Position numbers and translations under genes: made by a program | Notes under the pieces: model-generated | The model's database searches: none | Told to the model about the DNA's origin: nothing | The model's input: only the letters and a program-made list of their open reading frames with translations | Shown: positions 14,660-22,699 of the stretch, in pieces | How the letters are laid out: every line of letters begins with the position of its first letter | Position numbering within the stretch: position 1 is the stretch's first letter | Assembly (NCBI GenBank): GCA_964629335.1 | Contig: CAZVRH010000012.1 | Span: forward strand, 1 to 27,537 | DNA: 27,537 nucleotides | Source of the DNA: CACPJA01 sp964629335 | GTDB taxonomy: Bacteria > Pseudomonadota > Gammaproteobacteria > Steroidobacterales > UBA11654 | Direction: 5' to 3'

Positions 14660-17392
14660 ATGACTATTTTAAAGAAATTTTTTATCCACCTAATTTTTCT
14701 ATCCTTTCCTTTGTCCCTGATGGCTTCAGAGGAACTTCCTGAGATTAAATACGAAAAATTTACACTACCAAATGGTCTTAGAGTCATTGTTCATGAAGAC
14801 AGAAAAATTCCTGTGGTTGCAGTTAATGTTTGGTATCACGTAGGGTCTAAGGACGAGCTTCCAGGAAAAACCGGTTTTGCTCATCTTTTTGAACATTTGA
14901 TGTTTAATGGGACAGAGAATTATAACAATGAATACTTTGGCCCATTTCAGCAAGTCGGTGCTACGGATATGAATGGAACGACTAATAATGACCGGACCAA
15001 TTATTTTCAAAATGTACCCACACCCGCACTTGATTTAGCTCTGTGGATGGAATCTGATCGTATGGGACATTTGCTGGGTGTTGTTAATCAAGAAAAGTTA
15101 GATGAACAAAGAGGGGTAGTTCAGAATGAAAAACGGCAAGGTGAGAACCAACCGTACGGCAGGGTTTTTCAACAGGCCTCTAAAGCAACTTTTCCAGTAG
15201 GTCACCCTTATTCATGGACCACCATTGGTTCAATGGAGGATTTAAATGCCGCCACACTAGAAGATGTTCAACTTTGGTTTAAAACCTATTATGGGCCTAA
15301 TAATGCAGTCTTATCTCTTGCCGGTGATATTAATGTTGATGAAGCGAGAAAGATCGTGACAAAATATTTTGGAGACATTCCTCCAGGACCGTCCCCAATA
15401 AAGAAGAAGAAATGGATTGCTAAGCGAACAGAAGAAAAAAGAGAAATTATGTACGATCGAGTTCCTAACACAAGAATCTACAAGGTTTGGAACACACCAG
15501 AAATCGGAACACCTGAGCAAACCCACTTTGAGTTAATTGCAAGCTTATTAACTGGAGGCAAAAACTCAGTGTTGTTCCAAGAATTAGTTTATAAAAGGCA
15601 GCTCGCAACGAATGTATCTGCTTTTTATTATGATCGTGAATTAGCCGGTCAGTTTTGGATCGCAGCAGATTTAGCAAACGGTAGATCTTTGGGAGAGCTT
15701 GAAGCAGCTTTAGACGATGCTCTATCAAATTTCATTGCTCGTGGACCGAGTTCAAAACGGTTAAATAATACTAAAACCTCAATACGCTCTTCATGGATTA
15801 AGGGTTTACAGCGGGTAGGGGGTTTTGGAGGAAAGTCTGATTTACTGGCCTATGCCGAAGTTTATACAGGTAATCCTGGGGCCTACCAAGAGTTCATAAA
15901 TGACCTGATGGAAATTACAAATAGGGACGTTAAGCAAACGGCGAGCACTTGGCTTAGCAACGGTGAATATGTTTTAACTGTTTTACCAGAGGAGGATAGA
16001 ACTTATAGTTCAGAATCTACTGCTGATCGAAGTCAATTGCCTTTTCCAACAGAGTTTCCGATTTTAGATCTTCCTGAGATACAACGTTCAAAGCTTTCTA
16101 ATGGATTAGAAGTAGTTCTCGCTGAAAGACACGATGTTCCTATGATCAATTTGTCGTTTCAAATTAAATCCGGGCATGCAACCGATCCTATAAATCAACC
16201 GGGTCTTGCTAGTTTTACAATGTCGATGTTGACAGAAGGAACTAAAAGTTACAACGCTCTCGAACTTAGCGACCGATTGGAAGAATTGGGCACAGATTTA
16301 TACACGAACACGGGCTTAGATGTTTCTAGTGTTAACATTTCGTCACTGAAATCAAACTTTGAGGAATCTATAAAGATAATGCACGAAGTTATCAACGACC
16401 CAACTTTTGATAACACAGAAATTGATAGAAAGAAAATGCGTTGGTTGGCGGCAATTGATCAATCTATGTCCACCCCAAATGGAATGGTCTCAAACCTAAT
16501 GCCTGGAATTCTTTACGGAAAAGATCACCCTTATTCCAAACCATTTAGTGGTAATGGGACTAGGGAGTCTATACAGTGGATGAGTCGAGATGACTTAGTA
16601 AAGTATAAGAATCAATTTATAGCTCCGAGTAATGCCACTTTAATCGTGGTAGGTGATACCACTCTTGATGAAATTTTAACCATCCTAGAGCCACATTTCG
16701 GTAAATGGCCAGAGAATAAGATGCTCAAAGGGGTTGGGCTTGATTACACGGTTCAAAGTCAATCTACGTCAAGAAGGGTCTACCTTGTGGATAAACCAGA
16801 TGCTGTTCAATCTCTAATTGTTGCAGGTCAATTAATGCCTCCTATAGGGACCGATGATGAAATTGAGATTAATCTTATGAACCGCGTGATTGGAGGAAGT
16901 TTCACCTCAAGACTAAACATGAATTTAAGAGAAGATAAAAGCTGGTCATATGGAGTTAGAACCAGACTCTCTAATTATAAGGGACCACGACCTATGCTTG
17001 TCTATGCTCCTGTACAAACTGATAAAACAGTACTCTCGATTCAAGAAATTATCCGAGAATACGATGAATATCTTTCCACTAATCCAGCTAAAGATAATGA
17101 GCTTGAGGCTATTGTGAAAGATCTTTCTCTTGGTCTTATTGGCGATTTTGAAACATTTGGTGCTCTTATGTCCGGTGTTTCAGGTATTGTTTCACAAGGT
17201 CGAAGCGATGATTATCTAGACTCACTTCCAGAGCTATATCGGTCAATGACCGTAGACAATATTAATTCTGTCGCAGCAAAATACATCGACACTAATATCT
17301 GGACTTGGATGATAGTTGGTGATTTATCAAAAATAGAAGAAGGCATTAGAGAGCTTAATTTAGGTGAAATAGAAATTATAAAGTTGGATTGA
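14660..17392 (+). CDS. Secreted M16 family zinc metallopeptidase, two-domain
   Basis: A 910-residue pitrilysin-family (M16) peptidase. The start at 14660 gives a signal peptide (positive N-terminus, hydrophobic core to about residue 20, MASEE around the cleavage). The N-terminal M16 domain has the inverted zinc motif HLFEH (75-79) with the third ligand probably Glu157 in VVQNEKRQ, and the long conserved stretch around VGATDMNGTTNNDRTNYF. The second half begins about residue 480 (LSNGLEVVLAERHDVP) and repeats the fold but lacks the HxxEH motif, as is normal for the inactive partner domain of this family. These enzymes degrade peptides in the periplasm, and marine heterotrophs often have several. 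It is divergent from the serine hydrolase and 58 bases before the tRNA gene. Confidence 0.9.
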   Translation: MTILKKFFIHLIFLSFPLSLMASEELPEIKYEKFTLPNGLRVIVHEDRKIPVVAVNVWYHVGSKDELPGKTGFAHLFEHLMFNGTENYNNEYFGPFQQVGATDMNGTTNNDRTNYFQNVPTPALDLALWMESDRMGHLLGVVNQEKLDEQRGVVQNEKRQGENQPYGRVFQQASKATFPVGHPYSWTTIGSMEDLNAATLEDVQLWFKTYYGPNNAVLSLAGDINVDEARKIVTKYFGDIPPGPSPIKKKKWIAKRTEEKREIMYDRVPNTRIYKVWNTPEIGTPEQTHFELIASLLTGGKNSVLFQELVYKRQLATNVSAFYYDRELAGQFWIAADLANGRSLGELEAALDDALSNFIARGPSSKRLNNTKTSIRSSWIKGLQRVGGFGGKSDLLAYAEVYTGNPGAYQEFINDLMEITNRDVKQTASTWLSNGEYVLTVLPEEDRTYSSESTADRSQLPFPTEFPILDLPEIQRSKLSNGLEVVLAERHDVPMINLSFQIKSGHATDPINQPGLASFTMSMLTEGTKSYNALELSDRLEELGTDLYTNTGLDVSSVNISSLKSNFEESIKIMHEVINDPTFDNTEIDRKKMRWLAAIDQSMSTPNGMVSNLMPGILYGKDHPYSKPFSGNGTRESIQWMSRDDLVKYKNQFIAPSNATLIVVGDTTLDEILTILEPHFGKWPENKMLKGVGLDYTVQSQSTSRRVYLVDKPDAVQSLIVAGQLMPPIGTDDEIEINLMNRVIGGSFTSRLNMNLREDKSWSYGVRTRLSNYKGPRPMLVYAPVQTDKTVLSIQEIIREYDEYLSTNPAKDNELEAIVKDLSLGLIGDFETFGALMSGVSGIVSQGRSDDYLDSLPELYRSMTVDNINSVAAKYIDTNIWTWMIVGDLSKIEEGIRELNLGEIEIIKLD

Positions 17393-17450
17393 AAGATTAT
17401 TTTTCAATATACTTCTCAACTACAATCTTGAAATACCTAGATTTACTTAG

Positions 17451-17526
17451 GTCCCCATCGTCTAGAGGCCTAGGACACCGCCCTTTCACGGCGGCAACAG
17501 GGGTTCGAATCCCCTTGGGGACGCCA
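17451..17526 (+). tRNA. tRNA-Glu (anticodon UUC)
   Basis: A complete cloverleaf. The acceptor stem GTCCCCA (17451-17457) pairs with TGGGGAC (17516-17522), G is the discriminator at 17523 and CCA is encoded at 17524-17526. The anticodon stem CCGCC (17478-17482) pairs with GGCGG (17490-17494), with loop CTTTCAC and anticodon TTC at 17485-17487. The T-loop TTCGAAT is flanked by a GGGG/CCCC stem. No integrase or repeat of the 3' end is seen in the window, so there is no sign that it serves as an insertion site here. Confidence 0.97.
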
Positions 17527-17556
17527 GACTTTCAAAAAGACTAGTGACAAAAAATA

Positions 17557-18321
17557 ATGAATATAATTGAAGTTAAGAATCTTATTAAAACCTATCCTGA
17601 GCCTGGAAATATAACTAAGTCATTCAATGCTGTGGATGGGGTTACATTCAATATAAAAATCGGTGAGATTTATGGGATTCTCGGTCCAAATGGGGCAGGT
17701 AAAACAACCACACTTGAAATGCTGGAAGGTCTCAAAGACATCAGCAGCGGTTCTGCTTTGATTGATGGGTTAGATGTAATCAATAATTCATTTAAGATAA
17801 AAGAAATAATTGGTGTTCAATTACAAACCAACGAGTACTTTGATAGTTTGAGTTTAACCGAGCTACTTATTCTTTTTGGTAAGCTTTATTCTCAAAAAAT
17901 AGATTCAAAAAGCTTATTAGAAAAAGTGAGTTTGATTGAAAAATTAAACGCGAAACCTAATGAACTTTCTGGAGGGCAAAAGCAACGCTTCTCAATTGCT
18001 TGCGCTCTTGTGAACCATCCTAAGGTACTATTTTTAGATGAACCGACTACAGGTCTAGATCCACAAGCAAAACGTAATCTCTGGAATCTAGTGCAGGAGC
18101 TGAATGTTGGTGGAATGACAATAGTTTTAACCACTCATAATATGGAAGAGGCAGAGAGCTTATGTAATCGAATTGCCATCATGGATGAAGGAAAAATAAT
18201 TGCTGAAGATACCCCGCAGGGTTTAATTGATAAATATGCATCAGAACCTACCCCTGAGACCTTAAAAGGGAATTTAGAAGATGTTTTCCTTGCACTAACA
18301 GATCATAAGCTTAGGGATTGA
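17557..18321 (+). CDS. ABC transporter ATP-binding protein (ABC-2 exporter type)
   Basis: A 254-residue ABC ATPase. Walker A is GPNGAGKTT (43-51), the signature is LSGGQKQR (137-144), Walker B is VLFLDE (157-162) with TTGLD, and the H-loop is TTHNMEEAE. Helical and D-loop order is standard. The short C-terminal tail after DTPQGLIDKY is typical of CcmA/NatA/DrrA-like ATPases that drive small-molecule, polyketide or lipid export. It is followed by the permease gene one base after its stop, so the two make one transporter. It follows tRNA-Glu by 30 bases and its promoter may be shared with the tRNA transcript. The cargo is unknown. Confidence 0.92.
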   Translation: MNIIEVKNLIKTYPEPGNITKSFNAVDGVTFNIKIGEIYGILGPNGAGKTTTLEMLEGLKDISSGSALIDGLDVINNSFKIKEIIGVQLQTNEYFDSLSLTELLILFGKLYSQKIDSKSLLEKVSLIEKLNAKPNELSGGQKQRFSIACALVNHPKVLFLDEPTTGLDPQAKRNLWNLVQELNVGGMTIVLTTHNMEEAESLCNRIAIMDEGKIIAEDTPQGLIDKYASEPTPETLKGNLEDVFLALTDHKLRD

Positions 18322-18322
18322 A

Positions 18323-19411
18323 ATGTTTACAAGTAAGCAAATACATTTGGCAAAAGTATTTTTAAAAATCTTTTTAAGAGATCGTCAATCAATAATATTT
18401 AATCTTTTATTTCCTCTTGTCTTTATGGGGGCTTTTATTTTTTCAGGAGGAGAACCTGATCCGATAAATTTAGGCCTTGTGAATAACTCCAACAATAGCA
18501 TCTCTCAGGACTTTTCAGAGCTAGTTTCAAAAGATCCTCTCTTCAACATAACCAAAGGAGAAGAATCGGATCTTAAAAAACAATTATTCATGGGTGATCA
18601 AACAGCTATTATCATTATTCCAGAAACTTTTAACTCGATTGAGAACACAGCTGAAATAAAAATTTTACTGGATGCGTCACAAGTAAGACAAATTGGAACC
18701 ATTAGAGAAGCTATAGATAAAAGCTTACTTTCTATCGAGAGACAATTAAGAAATACGGAACCTATGTTTGTCATTAAGCTAGAAGATGTTAAATCAAGAC
18801 CGCAACGTTATATCGACTTTTTACTCCCTGGGATACTGGCATTTATGTTGATGAATCTGAGTATTGCTGGTAGCGGTTTTAATATAGTTGAATACAGACG
18901 CAGAGGAATCTTAAAGAGATTATTTGTAACTCCAATAAAACCAAAAGATTTTATTATTTCCATAGTAGTTTCTAGAATAGCAATCATTCTGATGCAACTC
19001 TCCGTGATACTTGGCTTAGCGATAGTTTTACTAGATATCAAAATACTTGGTAGTTTCTTTTCACTCTTTGGAATGATTGTAATTGGTAGCTTTATTTTTC
19101 TTTGTCTAGGATTCTGTTTTGGAAGTATTGCAAAAACTCAAGAATCTATAAGACCGATAGTTACGTTATTTACATTTCCACAATTAGTGCTCTCAGGTGT
19201 TTTTTTTCCAATTAATTTACTACCTGAAATCATACAACCAATTGCTTACACTCTTCCTTTAAGTGTCGTCGCTAGTGGGTTGCGAGATATTGCTAATGAA
19301 GGCCTTTCCTTATTGATGTTTAATTTAAACAGTCTGGGCTTAATTCTATGGATAATTCTAAGTTTTGTTGCTGCAACTAAGTTGTTTATTTGGAAAGAAG
19401 TAGCAGGTTAG
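18323..19411 (+). CDS. ABC-2 type transporter permease
   Basis: A 362-residue ABC-2 permease. One transmembrane segment near the N-terminus (FNLLFPLVFMGAFIF) is followed by a large soluble loop of about 140 residues, then five or so segments from residue 170 (YIDFLLPGILAFMLMN onward) with the usual RRRGILKRL cytoplasmic motif and a C-terminal VLSGVFFPINLLPE near the membrane. This topology fits DrrB/NatB/YhgE-type exporters. It begins one base after the stop of the ATPase gene, giving a two-gene exporter. It ends 54 bases before the convergent aminotransferase gene. No hint of cargo is visible. Confidence 0.9.
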   Translation: MFTSKQIHLAKVFLKIFLRDRQSIIFNLLFPLVFMGAFIFSGGEPDPINLGLVNNSNNSISQDFSELVSKDPLFNITKGEESDLKKQLFMGDQTAIIIIPETFNSIENTAEIKILLDASQVRQIGTIREAIDKSLLSIERQLRNTEPMFVIKLEDVKSRPQRYIDFLLPGILAFMLMNLSIAGSGFNIVEYRRRGILKRLFVTPIKPKDFIISIVVSRIAIILMQLSVILGLAIVLLDIKILGSFFSLFGMIVIGSFIFLCLGFCFGSIAKTQESIRPIVTLFTFPQLVLSGVFFPINLLPEIIQPIAYTLPLSVVASGLRDIANEGLSLLMFNLNSLGLILWIILSFVAATKLFIWKEVAG

Positions 19412-19465
19412 CAAGCGAAATGATAGTTGAACCAAGTCATCTTTAAGTCAATTCGGAGCTGAGTT

Positions 19466-20389
19466 TCATTCAGGTTGTTGAAACGGAACTGGTTCACCAT
19501 TTTTAAAGGCGTATTCTGAGTGTAATAACTGCATTTTTTGTGTTAATGCACCCTGATCCCCTTTACCAATAATTCTGCCATCAGCTTCGAGTATAGGGGT
19601 GATTTCTCCCATAGTGCCAGAAGTAAACACTTCTTCTGCAGAATAAAGCTCTGAGATTGAGATATTTCTTTCTAGAACTCTTATTCCTTCGTTATGTGCT
19701 ATATCAATAATCATGTTTCTAGTTATTCCTGGTAAGCAGCTATCAGCAGTAGGGGTATGAATTTCACCGTTGATCACTATAAAAATATTTGTGTCATTTG
19801 TTTCAGAAATAAAGCCATTATTATCAAGCATGATTGCACTGTCGACTCCACTGACGTTGGCTTCAATGATTGCCAAAATATTATTCAAAAGATTGTTGTG
19901 ATGGATTTTAGAATCAAGAAACTGAGGTGAGTTTCGTCGAATAGAGGAGGTAATAACCTTTATCCCAGAATTTGAATAGACAGGCGGCTTCCACTCGGCT
20001 AAAACAATAAGTGTGCATCCAGACTGATTCAAAGATGGGTTCATTCCGGAAGTTATTTTTTCTCCTCTAGTCAGAGTTAACCTTACGTGAGTTTGATCCC
20101 ACATCCCATTTGCTTCGAGGGTATTGAATAAAGCTTCTTTGACTTTCTTTGTTGAGGGAATATTTTTGAACATTAATGATTTTGCTGAGTTCTGAAGTCT
20201 TTTTAGATGATCATTTAGTGCTGCTATTCGACCGTTGTATATTCTTAAACCCTCCCAAACAGCATCCCCTCCTTGAACAGCGCTATCAAATACAGAAATT
20301 TTGGCCTTACTTCTGGGGAGTAATTCACCGTTAATATAAATCAGGATATCTGCGTTACGCTCATCAATTAATTTCATGGTCTTATTCAT
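19466..20389 (-). CDS. Class IV (branched-chain-type) PLP aminotransferase
   Basis: A 307-residue fold-type IV aminotransferase. The N-terminal domain has the EGLRIYNGRI motif, where BCAT and D-amino-acid aminotransferases have their substrate loop. The PLP lysine is Lys161 in LDSKIHHNN, Glu196 sits in FISETNDTN, and SCLPGITR (217-224) holds the PLP-phosphate-binding region. Family members are branched-chain aminotransferase, D-alanine aminotransferase and 4-amino-4-deoxychorismate lyase; the motifs look closest to the BCAT-like group, but the exact substrate is not fixed. It overlaps the preceding minus-strand gene by 8 bases; an internal ATG 12 bases later is a second candidate start. Plant BCAT-like proteins fuse this domain to a P-loop sulfotransferase-like domain, which here is the separate upstream gene. 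Confidence 0.87.
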   Translation of the reverse strand: MNKTMKLIDERNADILIYINGELLPRSKAKISVFDSAVQGGDAVWEGLRIYNGRIAALNDHLKRLQNSAKSLMFKNIPSTKKVKEALFNTLEANGMWDQTHVRLTLTRGEKITSGMNPSLNQSGCTLIVLAEWKPPVYSNSGIKVITSSIRRNSPQFLDSKIHHNNLLNNILAIIEANVSGVDSAIMLDNNGFISETNDTNIFIVINGEIHTPTADSCLPGITRNMIIDIAHNEGIRVLERNISISELYSAEEVFTSGTMGEITPILEADGRIIGKGDQGALTQKMQLLHSEYAFKNGEPVPFQQPE

Positions 20390-21101
20390 TAGCCTTTAGT
20401 GATTCTTTGTATAGTTTTTCATAATAGGGTTTGCATTCAATTAAAAGCGATTCCAGCCTTTCAGGAAAATATGGTTTAGGTTGGTAGTTTCTAAATCCTG
20501 TGGTTGTATGTAGAGATTTGTACCAATATTTAGCCCAAATACCATCTTCTTTTCTTGGCCCAGACTTCCAGCTTAACATTGTTGGTGTAAATTCAATATC
20601 CAATCGTTTACAAAGTTTATTTAAAATATACTCTGGATTTTTAAGGAGTTCAGTTGCATCAATCAGAACGGGTTTGTGGTTAGTTGACAGCAAATGATCA
20701 TAAAGATCACATTGCTTGTCAAACCCTGTATCGCTGAGTTCAACTTTGTCTAATTGTTCAGCTAATGAAGGCAGCATGTCTCTAGGGTTCCTTATTAACA
20801 GTATATTTTCTGTTTGCTGTAAAAAAGAAAGATCCATATTAACCAGATGTTTTGTCATTTGTTTTGTGAACAAGATAGTTCTCCTACCTTTAGGATTCAT
20901 AGCAAGAAGATCTTGAACAACGGATTCTCCTATGCAGTTAAGGGTCTCCATAATTTCATCTCTACCAGGATGATCTGCATTAGTCTCCCGAAGGTAGTGC
21001 CCGTATAAAGGTTCATCAATAACTGTAGTATCGTTTCTTTGAGCAAAACTATACATCATTGCAGTGGAAATATTTCTAGGGCCTGACCACAGAGATATCA
21101 T
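20382..21101 (-). CDS. Sulfotransferase-like P-loop protein paired with aminotransferase
   Basis: A protein of about 239 residues with the sulfotransferase fold: N-terminal ISLWSGPRNISTAMMYSFAQ, equivalent to the PAPS-binding loop of sulfotransferases, then DEPLYGHYL and the family's LLIRNPRDMLPSL as the second, 3'-phosphate-binding motif. I prefer ATG 21101 because homologues start close to the P-loop; a GTG at 21119 in the same frame is possible. It is transcribed first and overlaps the class IV aminotransferase by 8 bases, and the pair is encoded as a single fused chain in plants (BCAT-like proteins). Its reaction is unknown; sulfonation has not been shown for this subgroup as far as I know. 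No PAPS-synthesis genes are in the window. Confidence 0.82.
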   Translation of the reverse strand: MISLWSGPRNISTAMMYSFAQRNDTTVIDEPLYGHYLRETNADHPGRDEIMETLNCIGESVVQDLLAMNPKGRRTILFTKQMTKHLVNMDLSFLQQTENILLIRNPRDMLPSLAEQLDKVELSDTGFDKQCDLYDHLLSTNHKPVLIDATELLKNPEYILNKLCKRLDIEFTPTMLSWKSGPRKEDGIWAKYWYKSLHTTTGFRNYQPKPYFPERLESLLIECKPYYEKLYKESLKANE

Positions 21102-21127
21102 TTTTTTTCTAGAACTCACTTCTAAAA

Positions 21128-21133
21128 ATTATC
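21128..21133 (-). promoter_or_regulatory. Possible extended -10 element for the sulfotransferase-like gene
   Basis: On the minus strand TGTGATAAT fits an extended -10 box (TGnGATAAT). It would place the transcript start about 20 bases before ATG 21101, which favours ATG over the GTG at 21119. No good -35 is seen, so this is a weak call. Confidence 0.35.
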
Positions 21134-21217
21134 ACACCTTTAGAGATATTTAAAAGTTTACCTATTTCAAAATTACCATAATTTATTAGAATGTAGTGTT
21201 TAAGGAAAAAATAATAA

Positions 21218-21709
21218 ATGAGAAGAATAATAATAATTTTTTTAGTGACTTGCTTTACATCTTTGATTTTTGCACAAGGTAATAACGGAAGGGGTAAATG
21301 CATGCAACCTTTTGGTGTTTCTTTTTATTTAGTGGAAGGGGGTCTTGAAGATGAGTGGCTAGATTTATATATGAAGTGGCATTATCCATTGATGGAATAC
21401 GCCCTAGAACAAGGAACCCTCCTTGAGCATAAGCTTTTTGTTCCAGATGGTCACAGTATGGAACCTGAATGGACATTTGCTATCTCTTTTTTGTTTCCTG
21501 AAAGGCAAAATTCGAAACCGGCTCCATTGGATAGGGCAGAATTAATAACTGAATTATTTGGCGATCAAATGAGTGATTATGTAAAAGCTGAGAAACGAAG
21601 ATGGCAAATAACAACTAAACATTGGGATACTGATTTTATTGAATTAGATAAGTCCGAAAAACCATTGTCAGTATATACTCCATCTGCTGGTGGCTGCATC
21701 TCTAATTAG
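21218..21709 (+). CDS. Hypothetical secreted protein
   Basis: A 163-residue protein I do not recognise. It has a Sec signal peptide: basic start, a run of isoleucines and valines, and a probable cleavage after IFA at about residue 19. The mature part is rich in aromatics and charged residues (WLDLYMKWHYPLMEYA, then PEWTFAISFLFPE), which could suggest an alpha/beta-barrel-like fold as in NIPSNAP/dimeric-barrel proteins, but I cannot support that. Two cysteines, C28 and the C-terminal C160 (GGCISN), could form a disulfide outside the cytoplasm. A TAAGGA element about 12 bases before ATG supports this start. It is 8 bases before dusA, probably sharing a transcript. Confidence 0.72.
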   Translation: MRRIIIIFLVTCFTSLIFAQGNNGRGKCMQPFGVSFYLVEGGLEDEWLDLYMKWHYPLMEYALEQGTLLEHKLFVPDGHSMEPEWTFAISFLFPERQNSKPAPLDRAELITELFGDQMSDYVKAEKRRWQITTKHWDTDFIELDKSEKPLSVYTPSAGGCISN

Positions 21710-21718
21710 GTATAAAAG

Positions 21719-22699
21719 ATGATGGAAAGAAGAATATCTGTTGCACCAATGATGGGACAGACTGACCGCCATTTTAGATATATGATTTCTTTGATAGCTC
21801 CGAATATTAAATTATATACACCTATGATCCATGCGGAGGCAATAGTCAATTCTCAAAAGAATTTTATAAAGAATGAGAACAAGGATCAAAACAAAGTTGG
21901 AATACAGATAGCTGGAAATGACCCGGAAACTCTTGCAAGAGCAGCAGCTATTATTGAGCAATACAATTATAACGAGATCAATCTCAATATAGGTTGTCCC
22001 AGTGAACGAGTTCAAAATTGTTCGGTTGGTGTAGTTTTAATGAAACAACCAGAGTTGGTTGCAGATATTGTGAGGCATCTCAGAAGAGTGACTCGACTGC
22101 CTGTATCTATAAAAACTCGTATTGGCGTAGACAATGATGACAATTATGAGTTTTTGTATAATTTCATAAACACAACATCTTCCTCAGGTTGTGATCACTT
22201 TATAATTCATGCTCGAAAGGCAATGCTGAAAGGTCTGAACCCAAAGCAGAATAGAAACATACCGCCACTGGATTACGAAAGAGTCAAACAAATAAAAAAT
22301 GATTTCAACGACCTAAGAGTCGAGATCAATGGAGAGATTAACTCACTTGAAAAGATTGAATCAGAATTAAAAAATTTTGATGGGGTTATGATTGGAAGAG
22401 AGGCTTACAAGAACCCTTTATTTCTTGCTGAGGTTCAAAATTATTTTTTCGGAGATATTACTAAACTTAGTAAATATGATTTTATGTTAAAAATGATTGA
22501 ATACATTGAAAAAGAGGCAGGAGACGGGGCCAGCGTTCATCTTATTACTCGTCACATGACCCAATTATTTAAAGGTACAAGTGGGGCTAAACAATGGAGA
22601 AACCTTATTGGAGGCAATGCTTCTCATAAAAGGAATGTAAAGAGTCTGATTATTGAGATTCTTAGTTTTCTTGAAGATAGGTCAGAGATATTAGTCTGA
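21719..22699 (+). CDS. dusA: tRNA dihydrouridine synthase, DusA-type
   Basis: A flavin-dependent enzyme that reduces uridine to dihydrouridine in the D-loop of tRNA. The 326-residue protein has APMMGQTDRHFR (9-20), the NIGCPSERVQN stretch with the catalytic Cys93, KTRIGVDNDDN, FIIHARKAMLKGLNPKQNR and IPPLDYE, all typical of the DusA clade (IGCPSDRVQN, HARKAWLKGLSP). Conservation around the FMN site is complete except a Cys101 where many homologues have Gly. The start has two adjacent ATGs, 21719 and 21722. It follows the secreted hypothetical gene by 9 bases and its stop overlaps the convergent pckG stop by 9 bases. Confidence 0.92.
   Translation: MMERRISVAPMMGQTDRHFRYMISLIAPNIKLYTPMIHAEAIVNSQKNFIKNENKDQNKVGIQIAGNDPETLARAAAIIEQYNYNEINLNIGCPSERVQNCSVGVVLMKQPELVADIVRHLRRVTRLPVSIKTRIGVDNDDNYEFLYNFINTTSSSGCDHFIIHARKAMLKGLNPKQNRNIPPLDYERVKQIKNDFNDLRVEINGEINSLEKIESELKNFDGVMIGREAYKNPLFLAEVQNYFFGDITKLSKYDFMLKMIEYIEKEAGDGASVHLITRHMTQLFKGTSGAKQWRNLIGGNASHKRNVKSLIIEILSFLEDRSEILV

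Noticed and set aside
17451..17600. tRNA-Glu as the attachment site of an integrated element
   Set aside because: No integrase and no repeat of the tRNA 3' end were seen; the genes beyond are an ordinary ABC exporter.
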